DNA from: Defluviitaleaceae bacterium
GTDB taxonomy: Bacteria > Bacillota > Clostridia > Lachnospirales > WQUN01
Length of the DNA: 41,336 bases
Reading direction: 5' to 3'
Assembly: GCA_009785605.1 (NCBI GenBank)
Contig: WQVY01000017.1
Coordinates: forward strand, 1 to 41,336
Of the stretch, positions 7,819 through 15,905 are shown one piece after another. A program made the translations under genes and the position numbers. The notes under the pieces were generated by a model. It was not told the origin of the DNA, did no database searches, and worked only from the letters and a program-made list of their open reading frames with translations. The stretch's first letter is position 1; the number at the start of each line of letters is the position of its first letter.

Positions 7819-9138
7819 ATGGCACTATTTAAAGAAAAACAAAAACGCGTTGAGTTGACTGATGGGCTACGTGCCGCGATAAAAACTTTCCAGCCCGAGC
7901 CATTGGATGAAGATAACTTTGATGCCTTTTACAATGCCAATACCATGGTTATACGTACAGGCAACGAATATATCACCCCCCTGGGAGATATTTTCGACGA
8001 CTGTACAACACCTTTAAACAGAAATGCACATTTGCTGTCAGGCCACAGGGGGTGTGGGAAAAGTACAGAGCTTTATTCTCTGAAGCTGCGGCTTGAAGAA
8101 GAAGGTCACCCCGTTTGTATGATTGATTGTCAATCTGAAATGAATTTGAATTTGGCTGACTGTTGGGACATTATGCTTTTTATCACAGAAGGCTTATGCC
8201 GCATTGCTGATATATATAACATTGAGCTTGATCAAGGTCTGGTTAGTGACATATACAACTACATCCTACAAGATAGTGAAATTACAAGTGAGTTTACAGA
8301 TTCTAGGGATATTAATGTTGGGCTAACCTTAAACTTGATTGCTTCCATCAAAGGAGGCTTGCAAATGGGTGATACCCAGCGTACTACATTAAAAACAAAG
8401 ATGGAGAAACGAGGCGCCGATTGGAAGCGCTATGTTAATGAAATTTCTGATGTCATTACTGAAGCTATGCAAGGCCGCCAGCCAATTTTGATTTTTGAAG
8501 ATATGGATAAAATCCAACCTTTCCATAGGGCTTTGGATATTTTTATGTATGATACCCTGGCCAAAATGCCGTTTCCTATAATATATACCTTTCCCATTGC
8601 TGAAATATATAGCTCTAAATTTGCAGCCCTTAAAGGTTTATATAAAACTCATGTGTTGCCTATGATTAAAGTCCACAATGCAGATAAATCTGAACACACA
8701 GCCGGAATAGCAGTCATAGAGGAAATTGTGGGAAAGAGAGCTGACATAGGATTTTTTGACGAAAATGCACTGCGGTTATTGGTAGAGCAGACAGGTGGAG
8801 CATTGCGCCACCTGTTTGAGTGTATCCTTACGGCCTGCCGTATAGCAATAAGACGAGGTAGCGAAAAAATTGAGATAGATGATGCCAAAATAGCCCTTGA
8901 GCGATTGACAAGTGAGCTTACTAGGTCGATATCCATAGCCGACAATGAAGTACTTACTAACATTTACAATAGCATCAACCATAGAAAGCAATTAGAGGAC
9001 ACGACCACTGTACTAGAGCATATGCACAGCTTGGTTGTACTAGAATACCAAAATGGAGAACGTTGGCATGATTTGCACCCGTTGGTTGTTGCTTTTTTAA
9101 AGGATAGAGGTATCTTTGATGTCCCAAAAAAAGATTGA
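7819..9138 (+). CDS. P-loop ATPase, split NLR/STAND-like partner of the TPR protein
   Basis: The cytoplasmic ATPase has 439 residues from ATG 7819 (MALFKEK). The start follows GAAAGG; the longer frame from 7756 has no SD and overlaps the likely promoter. Walker A is GHRGCGKST (75-83). Walker B is PILIFEDMDK (222-231), with an acidic ED pair. FPIIYTFPI (252-260) occupies the sensor-1 strand position. After about residue 390 comes a helical and winged-helix-like segment ending in WHDLHPLVVAFL. There is no HNH, nuclease, TIR or protease motif. It overlaps the next gene by 20 bp, so the two proteins are made together. The fold is AAA+/STAND type, but I cannot name a family. The partner and isolated setting suggest a sensing or defence role, which is inference. 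Confidence 0.72.
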   Translation: MALFKEKQKRVELTDGLRAAIKTFQPEPLDEDNFDAFYNANTMVIRTGNEYITPLGDIFDDCTTPLNRNAHLLSGHRGCGKSTELYSLKLRLEEEGHPVCMIDCQSEMNLNLADCWDIMLFITEGLCRIADIYNIELDQGLVSDIYNYILQDSEITSEFTDSRDINVGLTLNLIASIKGGLQMGDTQRTTLKTKMEKRGADWKRYVNEISDVITEAMQGRQPILIFEDMDKIQPFHRALDIFMYDTLAKMPFPIIYTFPIAEIYSSKFAALKGLYKTHVLPMIKVHNADKSEHTAGIAVIEEIVGKRADIGFFDENALRLLVEQTGGALRHLFECILTACRIAIRRGSEKIEIDDAKIALERLTSELTRSISIADNEVLTNIYNSINHRKQLEDTTTVLEHMHSLVVLEYQNGERWHDLHPLVVAFLKDRGIFDVPKKD

Positions 9139-10522
9139 TAACACAGAAGCTTTTTTTGCGCTAAGCTGGATAATAAGTGATGCCGATAAAGGGCTTTATA
9201 TTGTAGTAGCGCCTTCTCATATGCAAAAAGATATAGCAATACGCTATAAAACTCAAAGGGTTGGTGTGTATGACTTTGCTCAGGTTGACGGCTATTCCTA
9301 TACCAATATAAATGCCTGGGTGGATTCGCGGCCAGAAGGTACAGATATTTTGTTTTTACTAAACATGCAAGTTGCCCTGTGTGACAAGGAAGCCATGGCT
9401 GCATTTAATATGAGCCGGGATTTGCTTGCAAAAAAGAAAAAAATCTGGATTTTCTTTATGGACAAAGACTTGGAATATCAAATATCCACCTTTGCCTATG
9501 ATGTTTATGCTTATGTAAGGCAGAAGATTTATTTTGAAGCAGAGCTGGACGAAGATTTTGATGGAAAGCAGATTCTTGAATTTGATGGCCGCCACAATGT
9601 ACTACAGATTCAAGAGACATTGACGCGAAGTATGGATTTGGAAGGCCGCTATATGTCTCTACCAATTGAGGGAACCGCTACAAACCAGTTGCTTTCGGCG
9701 GCAATGGCGCTTACGAATATAGCTGTGCTTTATAATGACTGTGCTGAGTATGATAACGCATTAATATTACTAATGAAGGTAAAAGAAATCCGTGAGCAGG
9801 TACTAAAAATAGACCACCCCGATATTGCCGGGACATACAATACTATTGCTGTTATATATAGTCGTAAAGGTGAATACCACAAGGCTTTAAAGTGGCATCA
9901 ACAGGCTTTAGACATTACTAAAAAGATGTTAGGTAAAGAGCATCCTACTACGGCTACAATATATCATAACATTGCGAGAGTATACGTGATGCAAGGTGAT
10001 TATGATAAGGCTCACGAGTTGCTACAGGAAGCGTTGGATATTTCTATAAAAATGCGTGGCAAAGATCATCCAAACACTGCTTTTATATACAGTGGCATAG
10101 CATCTGTATACACTAGGCAAAAAGATTACAAAAAAGCTCTAGAGTTATATCAACAAACGCTGGATATCCGCGAACAAATGCTAGGCAAAGACCACCCACT
10201 TACAGCAGTGACATATAATGACATTGCAATAGTATATGAAAGTCAAGAAAATTACAGTAAGGCCCTAGAATTATATCAAAAAGCGTTGGATGTCTACAAT
10301 AATACGCTAGGCCAAGAGCATCCATACGCAGCCACCACCTACTCTAACATTGCGAGTGTGTATCACAATCGAGGTGACTATAACAAAGCTCTCGAGTTTT
10401 ATCAAAAAGCTTATACTATACGTCTTCGCAAGCTAGGCGAAAACCATCCTTCTACAAAAGTTATTGAAGATAGCATACAACGAGTAACTGCTCTAATATC
10501 AAAAAACCAAAACCCCAATTGA
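9119..10522 (+). CDS. Six-repeat TPR protein with an unknown N-terminal domain
   Basis: The protein has 467 residues and starts at ATG 9119 inside the end of the ATPase gene. Residues 1-180 form an alpha/beta-looking domain I do not recognise, with SWIISDADKGLYIVVAPS, VGVYDFAQVD, DILFLLNMQVAL and KIWIFFMDKD. Its alternating strands suggest a Rossmann-like or P-loop-like fold without a Walker A. Residues 200-460 are kinesin-light-chain-type TPRs. The marker (K/Q/E/I)(D/E/N)HP recurs at 231, 273, 315, 357, 399 and 441, exactly 42 residues apart. Each unit has YxxIAxVY then YxKALELYQxALDI. Such arrays bind peptides or oligomerise; in NLR-like proteins they form the sensor end. A strong terminator follows 50 bp after the stop. 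Confidence 0.8.
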   Translation: MSQKKIDNTEAFFALSWIISDADKGLYIVVAPSHMQKDIAIRYKTQRVGVYDFAQVDGYSYTNINAWVDSRPEGTDILFLLNMQVALCDKEAMAAFNMSRDLLAKKKKIWIFFMDKDLEYQISTFAYDVYAYVRQKIYFEAELDEDFDGKQILEFDGRHNVLQIQETLTRSMDLEGRYMSLPIEGTATNQLLSAAMALTNIAVLYNDCAEYDNALILLMKVKEIREQVLKIDHPDIAGTYNTIAVIYSRKGEYHKALKWHQQALDITKKMLGKEHPTTATIYHNIARVYVMQGDYDKAHELLQEALDISIKMRGKDHPNTAFIYSGIASVYTRQKDYKKALELYQQTLDIREQMLGKDHPLTAVTYNDIAIVYESQENYSKALELYQKALDVYNNTLGQEHPYAATTYSNIASVYHNRGDYNKALEFYQKAYTIRLRKLGENHPSTKVIEDSIQRVTALISKNQNPN

Positions 10523-10571
10523 TTCAAGTCATTAGCACACTGTCATGAGTATCATAACATCACCATACAAC

Positions 10572-10613
10572 CAGCCGCCAAACGGGTACAATAGCCCACA
10601 AGGCGGCTGTTTT
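10572..10613 (+). terminator. Terminator of the ATPase-TPR cassette
   Basis: CAGCCGCC and GGCGGCTG form a perfect 8-bp GC-rich stem with a 22-base loop, followed by TTTTGC. Confidence 0.8.
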
Positions 10614-10660
10614 GCTAATATTTATTGTTATGATACAACCGTAATAATAAACCCAGCAAT

Positions 10661-10689
10661 TTGACATAAGAAGACATTTAAAGTACATT
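10661..10689 (+). promoter_or_regulatory. Sigma-A promoter of the Cys-rich/DUF4418/ABC operon
   Basis: A perfect TTGACA, a 17-bp spacer and TACATT lie 35 bp before the start of the Cys-rich gene and just after a terminator. The four genes that follow on the plus strand have no other strong promoter between them. Confidence 0.7.
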
Positions 10690-10724
10690 TTATGCGAAGA
10701 TACCATAGCGAAAGGATGACCACT

Positions 10725-11144
10725 ATGGCAGAGAGCAAGCGCCGTTTGTACAAGGTTTTATTTATTGCTATCACTATTGTGGTTGTTGCATTGCTTGCTG
10801 TGGTCGTATTTGTGGATGCGCGTAATGAGACACCACATGAGTTAGATTGTTGTTACATAAATGTTGGTTATTTTGCTGTGGATGAGGCACTTGGGGGTTA
10901 TTATGGTGTTGCATATGCCCCTATGTACTATCTACCATATGAAGGGGATGCCAACTGCTGCGCTCCTTCTTGTTGCACTTTTTCTAGTGATTTGTCATGC
11001 TGTACATATACGCTTGCATCGCTGTATTATGCACATGGTTGTCAAATATTTGCGGAGTTCTTGGGTGTTAGTAAGGATGCCTCACAAACTCTCAAAGACT
11101 ATATATCATGTATTTACAAACCTCCTAAAATTGTAAACGCATAA
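10725..11144 (+). CDS. Cys-rich membrane-anchored protein of unknown function
   Basis: I do not recognise this 139-residue protein. It has a basic N terminus (KRRLYK), one membrane helix (about 10-30, FIAITIVVVALLAVVVFV) and an outside domain of about 108 residues. That domain holds ten cysteines, eight of them as four CC pairs (42-43, 78-79, 83-84, 92-93) plus C106 and C129. Tyr and Ala are frequent (GGYYGVAYAPMYYLPY). ATG 10725 was chosen because AAAGGA lies 8 nt before it; ATGs at 10692 and 10716 lack an SD. It is first in an operon with a tandem DUF4418 protein and an FtsX/ATPase exporter, and both of those also have paired or conserved outside cysteines. A disulfide, metal or redox role is therefore plausible but unproven. 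Confidence 0.6.
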   Translation: MAESKRRLYKVLFIAITIVVVALLAVVVFVDARNETPHELDCCYINVGYFAVDEALGGYYGVAYAPMYYLPYEGDANCCAPSCCTFSSDLSCCTYTLASLYYAHGCQIFAEFLGVSKDASQTLKDYISCIYKPPKIVNA

Positions 11145-11212
11145 GAAATCATAACCATGCTTAGATGGCATGGTATTAATTTGTGTGTTTGCAACTATTT
11201 AGGAGGTTTTTT

Positions 11213-12136
11213 GTGAAAAATAATTCTTTGGCTTCTACGGTTGTTGGATGTATTTTTGTTGCCCTTGGCCTGGTGGTTTTAATAGGGTTGTTTACATTTG
11301 CGGTGCCGTGTACACGTTTGCTTGATAGTGGTGTCGCGACACGGTGTTTTTCTAATGCACTGGTGGCACGTGGTTTTGCTGTTATTGTTATGGTACTTGG
11401 TGTTCTTATTATTGTATTTCGCAACTCTGAGCAATGGTTGAAAGGCTTGAGCATAATAGTTTTCTTTATTGGCCTTGTCCTGGTTGTGGGTGCTGTGGCT
11501 ACAGATATGTGCAATGTACGCACACATACGTTATCTGTTGGCGAAACACCAACTCAAGACAACCGTCACATGCATAGGGGTGTACTGGAAACAGACGAGA
11601 ATGTGTATGTAGTGTGGACTAATTTTGACTGCAACACCGGGCCGTTTGTACCTTTTGTGGCGTATATGGGTGCTGTTATTTCTGTTGTGTCTGCATTGTT
11701 TGCGTTTTTTGTTAATACTACTGTGCTAAGTGTTAAGCCGTCTTTCAAGACTATAGGCAGTGGGTTTGTTGCTTTGGGTGCGCTTACAATACTTGGGTTG
11801 GCTACATTTGCTGCACCTTGCCATGACTTGGCTGGGGCTACGTTGTTGCCTATGTTTATGCGCTGCTATGATGTGGCAATACACGTCCGTGGTATGGCCG
11901 CTGTGGCTGTTGTGGCTGGGGTGCTTATGATTTTATATTCTGGCGCAGTTGCTTTCCACAAGGGGCTTAATGTATCAGTGATGCTGCTTAGTGTATTAAT
12001 GATTATAACCCCACTTATAACAGAAACTTGCGGGGCATTAACAATGGTATGTAATACAGGGCTACTTACCCCATTTGTAACGGTTATGGGTATCCTTATG
12101 CTGGTTGCATCGGCTATAATACATTTGTATTATTAA
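11213..12136 (+). CDS. Tandem DUF4418 integral membrane protein
   Basis: The start is GTG 11213 with a strong SD (AGGAGG, 11201-11206), giving 307 residues. Two homologous halves are visible. Each has a helix ending FTFAVPC or ATFAAPC, then RC(F/Y) before an ARG/VRG-led helix containing VLGVLIIVF or VAGVLMILY, then T(D/E)xC, then CNTG...PFV..MG and a last helix. Most DUF4418 proteins have one such unit of about 120 residues, so this is an internal duplication. The first half also carries an outside loop of about 40 residues (THTLSVGETPTQDN). Four cysteines are conserved per half. DUF4418 genes commonly sit beside FtsX-type ABC exporters, as here; their function is unknown. Confidence 0.78.
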   Translation: MKNNSLASTVVGCIFVALGLVVLIGLFTFAVPCTRLLDSGVATRCFSNALVARGFAVIVMVLGVLIIVFRNSEQWLKGLSIIVFFIGLVLVVGAVATDMCNVRTHTLSVGETPTQDNRHMHRGVLETDENVYVVWTNFDCNTGPFVPFVAYMGAVISVVSALFAFFVNTTVLSVKPSFKTIGSGFVALGALTILGLATFAAPCHDLAGATLLPMFMRCYDVAIHVRGMAAVAVVAGVLMILYSGAVAFHKGLNVSVMLLSVLMIITPLITETCGALTMVCNTGLLTPFVTVMGILMLVASAIIHLYY

Positions 12137-12145
12137 AAACGAAAG

Positions 12146-13387
12146 ATGGTGATGAGGATTAATAATCATAAAGACACTGCAAATAAACCACTCACAACTC
12201 TTAGGATTGCTTTTAACAACCTGTGCGGCAAGCCTGGGAGGGCGGTAGCTCTTGTTACTATTGTTGCGATTATGGCCTTTGTCTTGTTTGGGGGGGCGAT
12301 ACTTTCCCGCGGGCTAGACAATGGGATGCGGAGCCTGGAGGCACGCCTTGGCGCAGATATAATTATTGTGCCCCAAGACAGCGAAGACGACTACGAAAGT
12401 CTTATTGTTGACGGCGAACCCACTGGTTTTTACCTTGATATGAGTGTTAAGGACTATATTTCTCAAATGGAGGGAGTTGGGCAAGTCACGAGCCAGTTTT
12501 TCTTGGCAACGCTTGGGGGTGGGTCTTGCTGTACAGCTTCAGCGCAGGTTATTGGCATCGACTACGAGACGGACTTTGTAATAATGCCGTGGGTTTCGCA
12601 GTTACTCAACCGCAACATTGGCGATGGTGAAGTTATTGTTGGCAGCGGTGTTAGTATAAATTACGATAATACTATATTGCTTTTTGATGTACTGTACCCT
12701 GTTGCGGCAAGGCTGGAGCATTCGTCTACAGGTATGGACAATACAATTTATGTAAGTATAAATACCATGCGAGACATGGCAAGGGATGCGCAAGCCCTTG
12801 GCGGCTTCCCTTATGATGTGGATATAGACAGGTCTGTATCTGCGATACTTGTGGATGTAGCACCTGGCTATGAGATAAACCTGGTTGCGCGGGTTATGCG
12901 ATGGGATATACCTGGTATTTCGGTGGTCGAAAGTTATGGTATTTATACAAATGTCGCGTCGGGATTGCGCTTTATTACTGGGGTTATTGGTACTATATCT
13001 GTTGTGCTTGGCGTTACGGTTATTGTTGTCTTGTTTGTGCTTTTCTCCCTTACTATAAGCGGAAGGAAGAAAGAGTTTGCGATACTGCGCATCTTGGGTG
13101 CAACCCGCACAAAGTTGGCCGGCATAGTATTAACAGAGGCGCTTGACCTTAGCCTTCTGGGCGCGTTTTTGGGCTGTGCCCTTTCTGTGCTTGTGGTATT
13201 CCCCTTTGGGCGACATATTGGTATGCAGATGGGTATGCCGCTTTTGCTGCCCGGTGTTGGTGACTCTTTGAGGCTTCTTGCCATTGCTTTGGCTGTGTCT
13301 GTTGCGGTTGGGCCCATATCCTCGGCTTATTCTGCATACAAGATAAGCCGCGCAGAAACTTATGCAACAATGAGAGAAGGCGAATAG
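12146..13387 (+). CDS. FtsX/MacB-type ABC transporter permease
   Basis: The 413-residue permease has the MacB/LolC layout. One helix (about 33-54) is followed by a large outside domain (55-270), then three helices (about 278-303, 328-350, 372-395) around the FtsX core FAILRILGATRTKL. The outside domain carries GGGSCC (C128, C129), a cysteine pair that echoes the Cys-rich protein at 10725 and is not usual for LolC/MacB. ABC proteins of this type use ATP to move or release substrates at the outer membrane face rather than pumping ions. It lies 9 bp after DUF4418 and 12-24 bp before its ATPase. The substrate is unknown. Confidence 0.88.
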   Translation: MVMRINNHKDTANKPLTTLRIAFNNLCGKPGRAVALVTIVAIMAFVLFGGAILSRGLDNGMRSLEARLGADIIIVPQDSEDDYESLIVDGEPTGFYLDMSVKDYISQMEGVGQVTSQFFLATLGGGSCCTASAQVIGIDYETDFVIMPWVSQLLNRNIGDGEVIVGSGVSINYDNTILLFDVLYPVAARLEHSSTGMDNTIYVSINTMRDMARDAQALGGFPYDVDIDRSVSAILVDVAPGYEINLVARVMRWDIPGISVVESYGIYTNVASGLRFITGVIGTISVVLGVTVIVVLFVLFSLTISGRKKEFAILRILGATRTKLAGIVLTEALDLSLLGAFLGCALSVLVVFPFGRHIGMQMGMPLLLPGVGDSLRLLAIALAVSVAVGPISSAYSAYKISRAETYATMREGE

Positions 13388-13411
13388 TAAAGCCTTGGGA
13401 TGGAGACTAAC

Positions 13412-14080
13412 GTGAAAATAGAAATAAAAAGCTTAGTAAAAGAATACAAGCAGGGCGACCAAACAATATCAGCGCTAAAAAAGGTTAACCTTACAATAAC
13501 CAGCGGTGAGTTTTATAGTATCACTGGGCGCTCTGGCAGTGGGAAAACCACGCTTTTAAATATTGTTGCGGGGCTTACCACCCCCACGTCTGGTAATGTG
13601 CTTTTGGATGGGAAAGACATATTTACCCTTTCGGACTCGGCCCTTTCTTTGTACAGGAATGCCACAATTGGCTGTGTTATGCAGCAGCATAGCGTACTTG
13701 CAAACCTGACAGTGCTGGACAATGTGCGGCTGCCCTTTCACTTAGCAAAGCGTGAAGGCGACTCTGCCAAGGAAGCATACAGACTGCTATCACTTATGGG
13801 TATAGAAGACTTGGCCAAGCGAATGCCAAAGCGCCTTTCGGGCGGGCAAATTAAGCGTGTTGTTATAGCGCGGGCATTGATAAACAAGCCCATGCTACTG
13901 CTGGCCGACGAGCCCACAGGCGACCTAGACTCGCATACAACAAAAGAAATCATGCAAACCCTAAAAACCGTGGCAAGTGAAGGGACAGCAATATTAATGG
14001 TGACCCACGACCACGACGCTAACGAATACGCAAGCACCCACTTTAGCATGAATGATGGGGCACTTAAACGGCTTAGCTAG
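13412..14080 (+). CDS. ABC transporter ATP-binding protein, MacB/LolD type
   Basis: This is the cytoplasmic ATPase of the preceding FtsX permease. Numbering from the upstream ATG 13400 (226 residues): Walker A GRSGSGKT (43-50), Q-loop VMQQHS, signature LSGGQIKR (146-153), Walker B MLLLADEPTGDLD, and H-loop VTHDHD (H203). GTG 13412 is preferred because GGAG lies 6 nt before it, while ATG 13400 has no SD; the difference is four residues. The signature reads IKR rather than the usual QQR, a minor variation. It ends 22 bp before the convergent FAD gene, and no terminator hairpin is obvious in that gap. Confidence 0.93.
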   Translation: MKIEIKSLVKEYKQGDQTISALKKVNLTITSGEFYSITGRSGSGKTTLLNIVAGLTTPTSGNVLLDGKDIFTLSDSALSLYRNATIGCVMQQHSVLANLTVLDNVRLPFHLAKREGDSAKEAYRLLSLMGIEDLAKRMPKRLSGGQIKRVVIARALINKPMLLLADEPTGDLDSHTTKEIMQTLKTVASEGTAILMVTHDHDANEYASTHFSMNDGALKRLS

Positions 14081-14102
14081 GCCTCTTAATTGAACTTCGT
14101 AA

Positions 14103-15905
14103 TTATGCCTCTTGGTTCCATACTTTTTCGAACCAGTCGTTACTTTCGGGCAGGGGCCTTACGGGCTCGTAATATGAGCTGCTGCCGGATGTTGTTATTA
14201 CTTTGTCAAACTTCATATCTGACTTGGGGGGGGCGCTGTTTACTAGTGCCCCCCCGTGGCTTCCGCATGTTTCTGCGGACAATATCATGGCAGATAGCAT
14301 AGCAACCCTGGTTAGTAACTGGTCATAGCTTTTGTATAGGTATGGCAGTTGTGAGTCATCGGATATTGTGTTGTCTTGAAAGAAATGTGTTGTGTGAGTA
14401 CATAAATCGTCGTAGAGTTTGCGCATCTTGGATATGTCGCGGTTGTAGGCCGCGTAGTGGCTCATGGCCTCTTGTATAGCGGCTTGGTTGGCTTGCGCGG
14501 TTGGGATATGTGAGTAGGTGACTGCGGGTTGCGGCAATTTTTCGGCAACATCATATGCGGGTGAGTTGCTTCCTTGTTTACTATTTGCTGCTATATGCTC
14601 TGCAGCGCGCATAGAGCCTACTTGTGTAGAATTGAGTGCGCTGCCGCCTGGGCGGTATACGCCAAATGTCCCGGCGGCTTCGCCAGCTACATATAGGCCT
14701 TTTATACTGCTTTCCCAGTTGGTGTCTACGGCTATACCGCCGTTGCAGTGCTGTGCACACACGGCAATTTTTAACGGCTCGTGATATAGGTCTATGCCGT
14801 TATCCTTGTATAGTTGGATTGCTTTTGGGTTCATCTTGGCAAGCCTTTCGATGGGGGTGCCAAATAAGGCTTCCGATTTTGCTAGGTAGTCATATGCCTC
14901 TGCAGACAAATCATTAAAGCTTAGGCCTGTAGGGTTGCGACGGAAGTCCATGTACACTGTCCGGCCTTTTTCTTTTATTTCTGCTGCTACCAGTAGGTCT
15001 ATTTGTGATGAGCCGTTAATTTTTTGGGTGTCAAAGGGCCATTGGTACCCTTTCAAAAATACGCGATTAAGCGCATCTGGTGTACCCAAATGCTCTTGCA
15101 GAAATTCGTATTCGTTACCAGCATCATCAACAGAGATATAGCGGGGTAAGACTTGCTGATACGTGCCAGAAACATTCCATCTAAAGTCCGTACTGGCTAG
15201 GCCATATTGCCACTGGTGTAGGTTGCAAGCTGCTGCGCCTGCTGCAATTGCGAGCCCTGTACCGCCGGTCTGGCTTATGGGGAATACCGTGTCTGCATAA
15301 ACCCCGGCCGGGCCGCCGGTTGCCAATATTATATGTTGTGCGTACAACTCACAAAGCCCCTGCTTGGGGTTGTAGTACACAAGCCCGTAAATTTTATTCT
15401 CCTTAACCAATAGCTTAACCACAGTGCAATCATCCAATATGGGGATAGCTTTAGCTTTGACGGAGCGCTCCAACGCCTCTGTCATCAGCTTGGAGGTCAA
15501 GGGGCCGCAGGACGTTGCGCGCTGGCGCGGGTCATGGTCTGTCTTGTAGCCTACGAATGCGCCGTAGCGGTTGGTTGGGAAGGGCAGCCCTAGGTTAACC
15601 AATTTCATGAAGGATTTAACAGAACACGCCGCTTCTACCATTGCCGTATCGCCGTGCACACTGCCGCCTTCGTATAGGGTGGTGGCCATCTCGTGTACAC
15701 TGTCTGGCTCGTTGCCGGCTATGGTTAGCTTGTAGTATGTCTGCTTATCGCTGCCGGTGTTGCGGGAGGTGCCTTTGTTTATGCCTTCTGTGACAATGGC
15801 TATGTCTGTTGTACCCAGGTCATGCAGCCAATCTGCGGCGTTGTACCCGGCGCATCCGCTTCCTATTATTATTGTGTTGTATGTGTTTTTATTGTTGTTT
15901 GCCAT
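14103..15905 (-). CDS. FrdA/aspartate-oxidase-type FAD-dependent oxidoreductase
   Basis: The 600-residue flavoprotein begins with a dinucleotide-binding motif, IIIGSGCAGYNAA (12-24). It later shows the family's HIILATGGPAG and CNGGIAVDTN...GLYVAGEAAG, then GSALNSTQVGS near the end of the FAD domain. The helical C-terminal domain is of fumarate reductase/L-aspartate oxidase type. It has no heme domain, FMN-transfer domain or signal peptide, so it is a soluble cytoplasmic enzyme that needs an outside electron donor. It is the last gene of a three-gene operon and starts 1 bp after the SDR stop, with SD GGAGGC. The old-yellow-enzyme protein two genes upstream could be its redox partner. The substrate is unknown; unsaturated carboxylic acids are the family norm. 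Confidence 0.85.
   Translation of the reverse strand: MANNNKNTYNTIIIGSGCAGYNAADWLHDLGTTDIAIVTEGINKGTSRNTGSDKQTYYKLTIAGNEPDSVHEMATTLYEGGSVHGDTAMVEAACSVKSFMKLVNLGLPFPTNRYGAFVGYKTDHDPRQRATSCGPLTSKLMTEALERSVKAKAIPILDDCTVVKLLVKENKIYGLVYYNPKQGLCELYAQHIILATGGPAGVYADTVFPISQTGGTGLAIAAGAAACNLHQWQYGLASTDFRWNVSGTYQQVLPRYISVDDAGNEYEFLQEHLGTPDALNRVFLKGYQWPFDTQKINGSSQIDLLVAAEIKEKGRTVYMDFRRNPTGLSFNDLSAEAYDYLAKSEALFGTPIERLAKMNPKAIQLYKDNGIDLYHEPLKIAVCAQHCNGGIAVDTNWESSIKGLYVAGEAAGTFGVYRPGGSALNSTQVGSMRAAEHIAANSKQGSNSPAYDVAEKLPQPAVTYSHIPTAQANQAAIQEAMSHYAAYNRDISKMRKLYDDLCTHTTHFFQDNTISDDSQLPYLYKSYDQLLTRVAMLSAMILSAETCGSHGGALVNSAPPKSDMKFDKVITTSGSSSYYEPVRPLPESNDWFEKVWNQEA

Noticed and set aside
12943-13317. 124-codon minus-strand frame inside the FtsX permease gene
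   Set aside because: It is a shadow of a well-supported membrane protein gene with no start signal or recognisable domain.
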